The notes beneath the pieces were generated by a model. It made no database searches and was not told the origin of the DNA. It saw only the letters and a list, made by a program, of their open reading frames with translations. 64,000 nucleotides of DNA from Bog-473 sp963744225 (GTDB lineage Bacteria; Actinomycetota; Acidimicrobiia; Acidimicrobiales; RAAP-2): NCBI GenBank assembly GCA_963744225.1, contig CAVUSV010000004.1:496001-560000 (forward strand), given 5' to 3'. The stretch's first letter is position 1. Each line of letters begins with the position of its first letter. A program made the position numbers and the translations under genes. Below, in pieces: positions 34,819 to 43,537 of the stretch.

Positions 34819-36990
34819 GTGCATAACTTCATCATCTTCACGATCGGCGGCCTGGCGGCAGCGGGCATCTACGCGATAACGGCGAGCGGCCTCACCCTCA
34901 CCTACACGACGACCGGGATCTTCAACTGGGCGCATGGCGCCATCGGGATGGTCTGCGCGTTCGCCTACTGGCAGATGAGCATCGGCTGGGGCTGGCCGAC
35001 GCTCCTTTCCATACTCCTCTGCCTCTTCGTCGTGGCTCCCGCCATCGGTATCGCAATTGAGGCTGCTGTGATGCGCCGGCTCGAGGGTGTCTCGGAGGCA
35101 TCCAAATTGGTCGTCACACTCGCCATCGCGCTCATGCTCTTGGGCCTTGCCCAATGGATCTGGGATCCCACGACCTATCGAGCACTTCCGCCCCTCTTCA
35201 ACAACAGCACCCTGGTGTTGGGCTCGATCCGGATCTCCTACAACGACGTGACCGTCTTGATCCTGGCGTTGGTCGTGGCCGTCGGACTGCGGCTTTTTCT
35301 CTACCGCACCCGGATGGGAGTCACGATGCGGGCCAGCGTCGATGATCGGAACCTCACCTCGCTCAACGGATCGAGTGCTGTCGCCAATGCCAGGAACGCC
35401 TGGATCATCGGATCGATGCTGGCGGCGCTGGCCGGAATCCTCATTGCTCCGACGCTGACGCTCTCGGCGTCGGCACTCACGCTGCTCATCGTGAATGCGT
35501 ACGCTGCGTCGGTCATCGGGCGACTGCGCTCCATCCCGATGACATTCGTCGGGGCGATCGTCCTCGGCCTCTCCATCGCCTACTCGGTGGCGTATTTGCC
35601 ACAGAATCCCTACGTCCAAGGTTTCGAAAACGCCGTTCCGGCAATCATCCTCTTTGTCGCCCTTTTGGTGCTGCCGCAGTCCCGCCTACGCGGACACCGA
35701 CAGCTACGCAGCAGGGAGCTGGCGTTCCGCCCAACGTGGAACGGCACCGCACTCTTCTGTGTTGGCGCCGTCGTCACGGCGATCTTCCTCGCCACCACGG
35801 TCTCGACGGCCGACCTCTTCAGCCTCAATCGCATGTGGGGGCTCGCCATTGTTGGGCTCTCGGTCATCCCGATCGTCGGCTACGCCGGGCGTCTGTCGTT
35901 GTGCCAGATGACCTTCGCCGGTATCGGCGCGTCGGTGGTCGCCCACGTCGGTGCTCAAGGCAACCCCCTCTCGCTGTTCGCCGCCGCAGGGGTGTGCGCA
36001 GTGATCGGCGTGATCGTGGCTATTCCCGCCTTGCGGCTGTCGGGCATCTATTTCGCCTTGGCCACCGCCGCCTTCGCGATCACCATGGACAACTGGATCT
36101 TCCCGCTCCCCGCCTTCAATCTGTTCGGGCACCCCTACGCACCGTTCGGCTCGGGATCGCTCGTCTTCGCCCCGTTTCACATCGGTTCGCTCGCGCTCAC
36201 ATCGAAGACCTCGCAGTTCATTGCGGGGTCCGTTGCTTTTGCTCTTCTGACGATCATCGTCGTGGCGCTGCGGCGATCGGAATTCGGGCAGCGGTTACTG
36301 GCCATGAAGGACAGCCCGGCTGCGTGTGCCACCCTCGGCATGAACGGTCGAGCCTCCATGGTCGGGGTCTTCGCTTTCTCGGCCGCGCTCGCCGGGGTCG
36401 GGGGTGGCGTCTACGGCATGGCCCTGGGCAGTGCCGCACCCGACGTCTTCCAGTTCTTTGGCGGCCTTTCCGTTCTTCTGGTCATGGTCATCATGGGAAT
36501 CACGTCATTCGGCGCCGCCGGAGTCGGGGGCCTGTACCAGGGGTCTCCGCTCTTCACCAATCTGTTGCCCTCGCTCACACAGTTGCCTCTCGTCCTCGTC
36601 GGTCTGGGCGGCGTCGGAGTGGGTACGACCCCCAACGGGACGATTCCCGGCAGCATCCGGCCGGTGTGGCTATCGGTAGCGAGCCGCCGGTGGCTGCTCG
36701 GCCTCATCCTGGCCGTGGTCGCAGCGGCCTGGGCGCTCCGGCTGACTGGGGCAATCGGCAATTGGCCCATGACGTTCATCTTGTTGGTTGCTCTCGCCCT
36801 GCTTCCGGTCCCGGCGTACGTCGTCGATTACCGGGCCAGGATTGCGCCTCCCGCATTCGGGCTTCCCGAGCGGAGATCGAAGGAGAAGCGGGACGCCTGG
36901 TTTTCGGAGGAAGCGGCCGACGAGGCCTCCGCCAGCCCGGGCGACCAGCTTGCAGCTCTCTCCGGTGCGGGAGGTACCAGTGGGGCTTGA
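34819..36990 (+). CDS. ABC transporter permease, LivH-LivM fusion
   Basis: 723 residues from GTG 34819. The first half (about 1-285) is LivH-like: GGLAAAGIYAITASGLTLTY, FNWAHGAIGMVCAF and SVIGRLRSIPMTFVGAIVLG. The second half (about 300-620) is LivM-like: YAGRLSLCQMTFAGIGASVV, IPALRLSGIYFALATAAFAI and the cytoplasmic loop RLLAMKDSPAACATLGMNGR. The fused permease would replace the normal two-subunit membrane domain. About 100 extra residues follow, with two more hydrophobic segments (LLGLILAVVAAAWALRLTG) and an acidic tail. The LivG gene starts 11 bp before the stop. Confidence 0.92.
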   Translation: MHNFIIFTIGGLAAAGIYAITASGLTLTYTTTGIFNWAHGAIGMVCAFAYWQMSIGWGWPTLLSILLCLFVVAPAIGIAIEAAVMRRLEGVSEASKLVVTLAIALMLLGLAQWIWDPTTYRALPPLFNNSTLVLGSIRISYNDVTVLILALVVAVGLRLFLYRTRMGVTMRASVDDRNLTSLNGSSAVANARNAWIIGSMLAALAGILIAPTLTLSASALTLLIVNAYAASVIGRLRSIPMTFVGAIVLGLSIAYSVAYLPQNPYVQGFENAVPAIILFVALLVLPQSRLRGHRQLRSRELAFRPTWNGTALFCVGAVVTAIFLATTVSTADLFSLNRMWGLAIVGLSVIPIVGYAGRLSLCQMTFAGIGASVVAHVGAQGNPLSLFAAAGVCAVIGVIVAIPALRLSGIYFALATAAFAITMDNWIFPLPAFNLFGHPYAPFGSGSLVFAPFHIGSLALTSKTSQFIAGSVAFALLTIIVVALRRSEFGQRLLAMKDSPAACATLGMNGRASMVGVFAFSAALAGVGGGVYGMALGSAAPDVFQFFGGLSVLLVMVIMGITSFGAAGVGGLYQGSPLFTNLLPSLTQLPLVLVGLGGVGVGTTPNGTIPGSIRPVWLSVASRRWLLGLILAVVAAAWALRLTGAIGNWPMTFILLVALALLPVPAYVVDYRARIAPPAFGLPERRSKEKRDAWFSEEAADEASASPGDQLAALSGAGGTSGA

Positions 36991-37726
36991 GGTTGACGAC
37001 GTCTCCGTGCGTTTCGGTGGCTTGGCTGCTCTTTCCGAGGTGTCCCTGCGCGCTGAAGAGGGCCGTGTCACCGGCCTGATCGGGCCGAATGGAGCCGGGA
37101 AGACGACCCTCTTCAACGTGGTCACGGGCATGCAGCGCCCCAATGCCGGCACCGTTCGCCTCGACAGCCGGGATCTGCGCGGGCTGTCGGCGTATCGCCG
37201 GGCACGACGCGGGCTCGGACGCACGTTCCAACGCCTCGAACTGTTTGGGACGCTGACGGTCGCCGAGAACATCGGGGTTGCCGCCTCCATCGCCCATGGT
37301 GGGTTCATGAAAGCCAGGTCGAGAACGATCCATGAGATCCGTGAGGAGTTGCTCGAACGGCTGGGCCTGACCCCCGTCGCCAACGATCGCGCCGACACCC
37401 TGCCGACAGGGACAGGTCGCCTGGTGGAGTTGGCGCGTGCCCTGGCGGCCAAGCCCAAGGTGCTCCTGCTCGACGAGCCGGCAGCGGGCCAGAACATGGA
37501 AGAGACCGAGCGCTTCTCGGTGGTCCTGCGGCACCTTGCCAACGACGGGCTCGCGATCCTGTTGGTTGAGCACGATATGGAACTGGTCATGAACGTCTGC
37601 GACACGGTGGTCGTCCTCGACTACGGCCGGGTCATCTGCACCGGTACGCCCGCGGCCGTCCGATCCGACGCCGGCGTGCAGACCGCCTACCTGGGTACGG
37701 CATCAGGGGCGACCGCCGATGCCTGA
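36980..37726 (+). CDS. ABC transporter ATP-binding protein, LivG-like
   Basis: 248 residues from GTG 36980, chosen for GGGAGG 5 bp upstream. Walker A GPNGAGKTT (about 35-43), Q-loop TFQRLELFGTLTVAEN, Walker B KVLLLDEPAAG and H-loop LLVEHDM. The signature segment reads LPTGTGRLVELARAL, a known variant in the LivG group. Drives uptake with the fused permease and LivF-like partner encoded on either side; overlaps both neighbours. Confidence 0.93.
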   Translation: MGLEVDDVSVRFGGLAALSEVSLRAEEGRVTGLIGPNGAGKTTLFNVVTGMQRPNAGTVRLDSRDLRGLSAYRRARRGLGRTFQRLELFGTLTVAENIGVAASIAHGGFMKARSRTIHEIREELLERLGLTPVANDRADTLPTGTGRLVELARALAAKPKVLLLDEPAAGQNMEETERFSVVLRHLANDGLAILLVEHDMELVMNVCDTVVVLDYGRVICTGTPAAVRSDAGVQTAYLGTASGATADA

Positions 37727-38576
37727 ACCGCTGCTGGAATTCCGAGGGGTGCGGGCTGCCTACGAGGAGGTCGAGGTGATCCACGGGATCGACGCGATCT
37801 TCCACGAGGGCGTCGTCACCGCGGTCCTGGGCGCAAATGGCGCCGGGAAGTCGACCCTTCTGGCCCTCGCGGCCGGCATCATGGCGCCGACCGAAGGGGA
37901 GGTTCACTTCGCCGGCGAGAAGGTTCGAGCGGGATCGACGTCAACGCTGGCACGCCGAGGACTCTGCCTCATTCCCGAAGGGCGCGGTGTCTTTCCGAAT
38001 TTGACCGTTCGAGAGAACCTCTGGGTCATGACTCACAGCGGCTCGGCCCGACGACACGTCGAACGTTGCGCGTTCGAGCGCTTCCCGCGCCTGGCCGACC
38101 GTCGCGACCAGCCGGCCGGCACGCTGTCGGGCGGCGAACAACAGATGCTGGCTCTGGCCCGCGCTGTGGCGACGAGTCCGCGGCTGCTCATGCTCGACGA
38201 GCTCTCCATGGGCCTCGCGCCAATCATTGTCGAGGAGCTCTACAACCATGTCGTCCAGCTCGCTGCGGAAGGCATCACTGTCGTGGTGGTGGAGCAATTC
38301 GCACGCACCGCGCTCTCGGTTGCCACTTCGGCCATCGTGATGGCTAACGGACGAGTCATGCAGACCGGGGCGGCGAGCGAGGTCGAGTCAGTGCTCCAGT
38401 CCGCGTACCTTGGATCCACTCAGGTCGTGGACAGCGGGGTCACCAAACCTCAATGGGACCTCGGATCACGCCGGGAGCGGCTCGGGGGTTGCGTAGGAGA
38501 ATCCGGCCCACCGTCCGGTCCTCGCTGTGGGTCGCCCGGCGGCCGGTTCGATTCCGGGTCCCGGGGCGCGGTGTGA
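37719..38576 (+). CDS. ABC transporter ATP-binding protein, LivF-like, with odd C-terminal extension
   Basis: 285 residues; ATG 37719 overlaps the LivG stop. Walker A GANGAGKST (about 38-46), LIPEGRGVFPNLTVRENL, signature LSGGEQQMLALARA, Walker B LLMLDELSMGLAP, VVVVEQFART. The LivF core normally ends near SAYLGS (about residue 240); here about 45 low-complexity residues rich in Gly, Arg, Pro and Ser follow. The DNA of this tail contains a tRNA T-arm-like string, so it may be a fused non-coding remnant rather than selected protein. Confidence 0.92.
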   Translation: MPEPLLEFRGVRAAYEEVEVIHGIDAIFHEGVVTAVLGANGAGKSTLLALAAGIMAPTEGEVHFAGEKVRAGSTSTLARRGLCLIPEGRGVFPNLTVRENLWVMTHSGSARRHVERCAFERFPRLADRRDQPAGTLSGGEQQMLALARAVATSPRLLMLDELSMGLAPIIVEELYNHVVQLAAEGITVVVVEQFARTALSVATSAIVMANGRVMQTGAASEVESVLQSAYLGSTQVVDSGVTKPQWDLGSRRERLGGCVGESGPPSGPRCGSPGGRFDSGSRGAV

Positions 38577-38591
38577 TCCGTGCTCCTGGAT

Positions 38592-39794
38592 TCAGGAGCC
38601 TGGGCCCTCGGTACCGAGGATGGAGACGAAGGACACCATCTCTCCGGGATAGCCACCGAGGTTGTGGGTGAGCGCCAGGTTCCTCGTTCCGAAGGTCGAG
38701 ATGCGTCGCTCCTCCGGGGCCTCGCCCCGCAACTGGAGCCACACTTCGAACATCATGCGAAGACCGGATGCTCCGACCGGATGCCCGAAGCTCTTCAGGC
38801 CGCCGTCTGGGTTCACCGGGAGGTCACCGGTGAGGTCGAACGCGCCAGAAAGCTCTTCCTTCCACGCGCTACCCCGCTCGCAGAAGCCGAGGTCTTCCAT
38901 CAGGACGAGCTCCGTCGGCGTGAAGCAATCGTGCACCTCTGCCATGGCGAACTGAGAGCGGGGATCGGTGATGCCCGCTTGACGGTACGCCTCCGTTGCC
39001 GAGGCGACGACCTCCGGAAAAGTCGTGTAGTCGTAGTCGGGATCGCTCACGCCACTGCCATCGCCCACGACAAATGAGAGTCCTTTGACGAAGAGCGGGG
39101 AAGACGAGTACCTGTGCGCATCCTCGGCCCGTACGACCACCGCGGCGGCGGCGCCATCGGCCACGCCGGCGCAGTCGAAGACAGATAGCTCGCCGGCAAT
39201 GCGCGGCATGGCGAGGAGTTGCTCGACGGTCATCTCCTTCCGGAACTGTGCTCGTGGATTCCGGGCACCGTTCGCGTGGTTCTTCGAGGCGATGCGGGCG
39301 AGCGCCTGCTTGACCTCGTCGATGCCGACGCCGTAGCGCTTCGCGTAGGCGGGGACGATCATGGAGTACATAGCGGCGGCCGTGACAGTGCGGTTGGTTC
39401 CGTCACTCGGCACCGGGAAGGCGTTGGCCCCCTGGTAGCCCGAGTCCTTGAGCTTTTCCACCCCGATCGCCATCGCGACGTCATAGGCACCGCTCGAGAC
39501 CGCGTAGGCGGCCTGGCGCAGAGCTTCAGAGCCTGATGCGCAGAAATTCTCCACTCGGGTGACCGGCTTGTCATTCACGCGTAATGGACGCGACACCAAA
39601 AGTCCGCTCATGCCAGATTGGGCGGTGCCCAGCCAGTACGCGTCGACGTCGTTCCGGGTCACCCTGGCGGACTCGAATGCGCCTTCCGCTGCCTGCAACA
39701 CGAGATCGTCGACCCCGAGATCCCAGTGCTCTCCGAACTTTGTACAGGCCATGCCGACGATGGCCACCTTGTCCTTAATTCCGTGCGATCCCAT
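38592..39794 (-). CDS. Thiolase family acetyl-CoA acetyltransferase-like protein
   Basis: 400 residues. Nucleophile Cys85 in VENFCASGSEALRQAAYAVS, DGAAAAVVVR, EVHDCFTPTELVLMEDLGFC and the active-site GGLKSFGHPVGASGLRM are all present, so this one can be a real thiolase, unlike the Ltp-like protein at 2537. The C-terminal LTHNLGGYPGEMV is a thiolase/SCP-x ending. Its ATG overlaps the corrected stop of the HMG-CoA-synthase-like/DUF35 gene, which points to a physical complex as in archaeal thiolase, HMG-CoA synthase, DUF35 assemblies. Confidence 0.9.
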   Translation of the reverse strand: MGSHGIKDKVAIVGMACTKFGEHWDLGVDDLVLQAAEGAFESARVTRNDVDAYWLGTAQSGMSGLLVSRPLRVNDKPVTRVENFCASGSEALRQAAYAVSSGAYDVAMAIGVEKLKDSGYQGANAFPVPSDGTNRTVTAAAMYSMIVPAYAKRYGVGIDEVKQALARIASKNHANGARNPRAQFRKEMTVEQLLAMPRIAGELSVFDCAGVADGAAAAVVVRAEDAHRYSSSPLFVKGLSFVVGDGSGVSDPDYDYTTFPEVVASATEAYRQAGITDPRSQFAMAEVHDCFTPTELVLMEDLGFCERGSAWKEELSGAFDLTGDLPVNPDGGLKSFGHPVGASGLRMMFEVWLQLRGEAPEERRISTFGTRNLALTHNLGGYPGEMVSFVSILGTEGPGS

Positions 39795-41183
39795 CAGTCA
39801 TCGCCTTTCCGGTACGGTCGTGCCTTCCAGAAGTAATTGTGGATCCCATCGGCGCTGGACAGTCGGCGGAAGGTCATCTCGACAACATCACCCACCTGAA
39901 CCTCTGTCGCGTCGACGTCGGTCGAATTCGACCGGGAGCCGACCGCCACCGTCAAAATCCACGACCGCAAACACCATGGGCGGGCTTGGAGTGTAGGACA
40001 GCCGGTCGATCGTGAACGTCGTCACGGTGCCACGGGCATCCGCCATCGGCTGGAGCACCACGTCATCGGGCAGTGGAGGGAGGTGCACTGTCCCGTCGGG
40101 CGACCGGGACCCCTCGAAACCGAACTTCCACGGGACCGAGCGCGCGGCCGCCGACGAGGAGGTCCGTGCCGGCTCCGGCCGGCGTGGCGGCTCGATCGGC
40201 AAGATCCCTCGCCAGGCCAGGTATCGACCGTAAGAGATCGGCGCCCCACCCCGCACCTGCCGTGCCAGCGAGCTGTCCGCCACATGCTTCGCGATCGCCG
40301 GCGTCGTCCGCACCATGAGCGCCTCCGCGCCATCGGCCAAGACGAGGAGGACGATCGTCTGGTCCGGCTCGGCGCGTTCCAAAGCAGCCGAAAGGAGGAG
40401 GAAAGGATGGGCCGCACCCGTGTTCCCCACGACCGAGCCGAGATCGTCGACCAGCCGATCGGCGGAGACGCCCGACCGTTGGGCCACGGCGCGGCAGGCG
40501 CGACTGTGGGTCCCGGTGACGATGAGATGGTCCACGTCGTCTGGCCCGGTCCCAGTCGCCTTGAACAGGCGGTCGAGTGCGTCCTTGCCGATGGCGGCGT
40601 ACCGCACCTCCCCGAAGCGTTCCTCCCATACCCGCGACCGGTCTTCGTCGGGGCGACGCCAACGATCGACGAACTCGTCGGATAATGAGACCCACGCGCC
40701 CAGCTCTGCGACGACGGCGCCGTCCGTCTCAGTACCGATCACCAGCGCGGCGGCCCCATCGCCGAAGTAGGCCTCGTCGGGGCCGCCGGCCAGGCCCATC
40801 CGGACGTCTGATGCGACCACGAGCGCCGGTCCCTGCTGGGCAACCGCCGCCCGGAGCGCCCCCATGGCACCCCGCACAGAACCAATGAGGTCGTAGGAGC
40901 CGCACTCCTCGGGAAGGCGCAGGGCGGCGTGAACCGCGGTCGCGTTGGTTTTGTCGAGATACGGCGGCGACACCGTGGCGAACCACACCGACTCGATAGC
41001 CGCGTCCGGCGCCAGGCGGCGTGCGACCCTCGACGCCTCGACCGCCATCGTCGTGGCGTCCTCGTCGTACGAGGCCACCGCTCGCGTGCCCTTGCGGCCG
41101 CCGCCGCCGGCCACGTCGGCCACCGTCGTCATGTCCAGACGGCGGTGGGGGATGTACGTGCCGTGTCCGAGAATGCCGCGCAT
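39794..41183 (-). CDS. HMG-CoA-synthase-like protein fused to DUF35 domain, frameshifted near 39925
   Basis: N-terminal region (about 1-320) follows the HMG-CoA synthase/ketoacyl synthase III layout: GILGHGTYIPHRRLD, GDGAAALVIGTE, LIVTGTHSRACRAVAQRSGV and VVGNTGAAHPFLLL. The nucleophile Cys is not there: the aligned loop is LIGSVRGAMGALRAA (Ser102), with the nearest Cys at 94. A DUF35-like OB-fold follows (WKFGFEGSRSPDGTVHLPPL, RGTVTTFTIDRL). Removing one G near 39925 extends it as TDVDATEVQVGDVVEMTFRR to NYFWKARPYRKGDD and a stop overlapping the thiolase ATG. Likely a scaffold or acyl-CoA-channelling partner of that thiolase. Confidence 0.8.
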
Positions 41184-41210
41184 GCTTGCAGTTTACCTCC
41201 CGAAGGGCAT

Positions 41211-41223
41211 GTATCTTTTATCC
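41211..41223. promoter_or_regulatory. AT-rich near-palindrome, divergent synthase-like/SDR region
   Basis: GTATCTTTTATCC sits in the 56-bp gap between the minus-strand gene starting at 41183 and the SDR starting at 41240, just before its AAGGAGG site. One specified base differs from GNATA-N3-TATNC. Confidence 0.4.
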
Positions 41224-41239
41224 ACTCAAGGAGGTTGTT

Positions 41240-42154
41240 GTGGGATTACTGGACGGGAAGGTTGCGATCGTCACCGGGGCCGGCCACGGCATCGGGCGGG
41301 GCCACGCGCTCGAACTGGCACGGCAAGGGGCCCGCGTGGTGGTCAACGACCTCGGGTCATCGGTGCACGGCGAGGGCGCCGGTCGTGACGCGGACATCAC
41401 CGTCGGGTTGATCACCGAGCGCGGTGGTGTGGCGGTCGCCGACTACGGCGACGTCGGCGACCACGCACAGGCGGGGAAGCTGATCGACAGGGCCGTCTCG
41501 GAATGGGGCCAACTCGACACCTTGGTTAACAACGCCGGGATCGTCCGGGACGCTGCAATCTGGAACATGGACCCCGACGATTTCGATGCCGTGATCCGGG
41601 TGCATTTCCGCGGGACATGGTCATGCTCGCAGCACGCCGCCATCCACTGGCGCAACCGGGCGAAGTCGGGAGAGCGCGTGGTCGGCCGGATCATCAATAC
41701 GACCTCTGGGGCCGGGCTCACCGGAAACTTCGGTCAAACTGCGTATGCCTCGGCCAAGGCCGCCATCGTCGGGTTGACGCTGACGCTGGCGCAAGAGCTG
41801 GGCGCCTACGGCGTCACCGCCAATGCGGTCGGCCCCTCCGGAGCGACCCGACTGACGGGCACGATGCCCCAAGCCCCCACCGTCGTCGAGCCCGACGAAA
41901 TCCCCGAGGGCGAATGGCAACCAATGGACCCGTCCAACAGCTCGCCTCTCGTGGCGTGGCTGGCCAGCGACGAGTCTCAGATGATCAACGGCCAGGTGCT
42001 CCGATCGATCCAGGATCGCGTCATCTGGATGCGCGGCTGGCGCGAGGCCGCTGAGGTGGCAGCGGGCGAACGGCGCTGGGATGCGGCAAAACTCGGCAAG
42101 GCATTGGCTACCGATGTCTTCCGGGTGGCGACTCCGGGCTTGCGGTTCTTGTAG
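41240..42154 (+). CDS. SDR-family dehydrogenase, (3R)-hydroxyacyl-CoA dehydrogenase-like (MFE-2 type)
   Basis: 304 residues from GTG 41240 with AAGGAGG 8 bp before it. TGAGHGIG at 12-19, NNAGIVRD, and catalytic residues in NTTSGAGLTGNFGQ and TAYASAKAAIVGLTLTLAQE. The ARVVVNDLGSSVHGEG segment and the longer 300-residue form are typical of the dehydrogenase domain of peroxisomal MFE-2/HSD17B4, which oxidises (3R)-hydroxyacyl-CoA made by MaoC hydratases, fitting the MaoC gene at 23955. A minus-strand gene converges 30 bp downstream. Confidence 0.9.
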   Translation: MGLLDGKVAIVTGAGHGIGRGHALELARQGARVVVNDLGSSVHGEGAGRDADITVGLITERGGVAVADYGDVGDHAQAGKLIDRAVSEWGQLDTLVNNAGIVRDAAIWNMDPDDFDAVIRVHFRGTWSCSQHAAIHWRNRAKSGERVVGRIINTTSGAGLTGNFGQTAYASAKAAIVGLTLTLAQELGAYGVTANAVGPSGATRLTGTMPQAPTVVEPDEIPEGEWQPMDPSNSSPLVAWLASDESQMINGQVLRSIQDRVIWMRGWREAAEVAAGERRWDAAKLGKALATDVFRVATPGLRFL

Positions 42155-42184
42155 CGACGCGCCGCGGCGCGCCCGCCCCGGGTG

Positions 42185-43432
42185 CTACGCCCCCGACAGC
42201 GTGAGGCCCAACAAGTCGATCGCGTTCTGCCGCGCGATCTTCTCGATTGCCACCGGATTGAGATGGCCGAACTGCTCGGCCGCCGCCCGCCGCGACTCGG
42301 GCCACGTGCTGTCCGAATGTGGATAGTCGGTCTCGAAGACCACGTTGTCGACCCCGATCTGGTCGAGCAATGCCACCCCCACGGGATCCTTGAAGAAGCA
42401 GCTCACAACGTTCCCCCGGGCGTAATAGCTGGACGGGGGCTCCGGGCAGTCCCGCTGCGAGTTGCTCCAACCTCGGTGCGTCGACCAGACGTCATCCGCC
42501 CGCTCCAGGAGGTAGGGGATCCAACCGATCTGGGCCTCGGCGTACATGAGGCGTAGATCGGGGAACCGGTGCAGCGTCCCCGAGAAGAGCACGTCGGCGA
42601 GGCTGGCCACGCTGTTACCGAAGAGGATGGTCGCGGCAACCGCGTCGGGGCCGTCAGGTGAAGCCTGTGGCGTCTTCGTACCCGAGCCGATGTGCATGCA
42701 CACAACCGTGCCGGTCTCCTGGCACGCCGTGAAGAAGGGATCCCAATACCCGGTGTAGAGGCTCGGCAGATCGAGGTAGGTCGGCAATTCGGTGAACGCC
42801 ACCGCCCGCACCCCCCGCGCGGCGTTGCGCACCACTTCGGCTGCCGCGAGGCCGGAGTCCCACAAGGGGACGAGGCACAACGGAATCAGCCGACGGCCGC
42901 TGTCCCCGCACCACTCCTCCACCATCCAATCGTTGTAGGCCTCGACGCACAGACGGGCCAGCTCACGGTCCTTGCCCCAGAGGAACTGCTGCCCGCAGAA
43001 CCTGGGGTAGTTCGGGAAGCACAGCTGAGCCTCCACGCCGTTGACGTCCATGTCCTCGAGCCGCTCGCGCACGCGCCAGCACCCGGGTCGCATCTCGTCG
43101 TAGCGGACGCCCCGGAGCTGAACCTCGTCCCGTGGAAAGCCGGCCGCGGCGATCGTGCGCTTGAGCGAGGCCTGGTGGTCCTCGTAGCACCACCAGGCGA
43201 CATCGGGACCCTCGTTCCCGGGCTGCTCCACATAACCAGACCCAACGAGCATCGGGCTACCGGCCGGCAAGAGCTCAATGTGCGGTCCGACCCCCTTGTA
43301 CCGGGTGGGCAACCGACTTGACCAGACGTCGGGCGGTTCAACGACGTGCGCGTCGAGGTCGACGATGGGCGGTATCAGAGCGACGACCTCGTCGCTCACG
43401 CTGCCCTCTTCCACCGCGACTGCATTGACCAT
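42185..43432 (-). CDS. Amidohydrolase-2 family protein (DDH-like subgroup)
   Basis: 415 residues; ATG 43432 is chosen for GGGAGGAGG 5 bp upstream. D-x-H in VDLDAHVVEPPDVWSSRLP, then YDEMRPGCWRVRERLEDMDV, CFPNYPRFCGQQF, VVCMHIGSGTKT, RLMYAEAQIGWIPYLLERAD and FETDYPHSDSTWP. Shares subgroup marks with the genes at 17408 and 29344. Faces the GntR regulator gene with the best match to the AT-rich element between them, so GntR control is likely. Confidence 0.9.
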   Translation of the reverse strand: MVNAVAVEEGSVSDEVVALIPPIVDLDAHVVEPPDVWSSRLPTRYKGVGPHIELLPAGSPMLVGSGYVEQPGNEGPDVAWWCYEDHQASLKRTIAAAGFPRDEVQLRGVRYDEMRPGCWRVRERLEDMDVNGVEAQLCFPNYPRFCGQQFLWGKDRELARLCVEAYNDWMVEEWCGDSGRRLIPLCLVPLWDSGLAAAEVVRNAARGVRAVAFTELPTYLDLPSLYTGYWDPFFTACQETGTVVCMHIGSGTKTPQASPDGPDAVAATILFGNSVASLADVLFSGTLHRFPDLRLMYAEAQIGWIPYLLERADDVWSTHRGWSNSQRDCPEPPSSYYARGNVVSCFFKDPVGVALLDQIGVDNVVFETDYPHSDSTWPESRRAAAEQFGHLNPVAIEKIARQNAIDLLGLTLSGA

Positions 43433-43467
43433 CGGCCCCTCCTCCCAAAGCAGGAACAAAGGATATC

Positions 43468-43480
43468 GGATATCATATGC
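43468..43480. promoter_or_regulatory. AT-rich palindrome matching GNATA-N3-TATNC fully
   Basis: GGATATCATATGC lies 36 bp upstream of the amidohydrolase ATG (43432) and 58 bp upstream of the GntR GTG (43538). A second GGATATC directly precedes it (43461-43467), giving a tandem half-site. This makes the GntR protein the leading candidate regulator. Confidence 0.5.
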
Positions 43481-43537
43481 GATTCATCGTGCCCGCCTAC
43501 CCACCGTGGAGGGGAGCCAGCGTGAGGAAGACAACAC

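Noticed and set aside
38469..38575. Possible tRNA gene around GGTTCGATTCC
   Set aside because: Only a T-arm-like segment is present; no matching acceptor stem, D-arm or anticodon arm could be drawn, and it lies inside the LivF frame.
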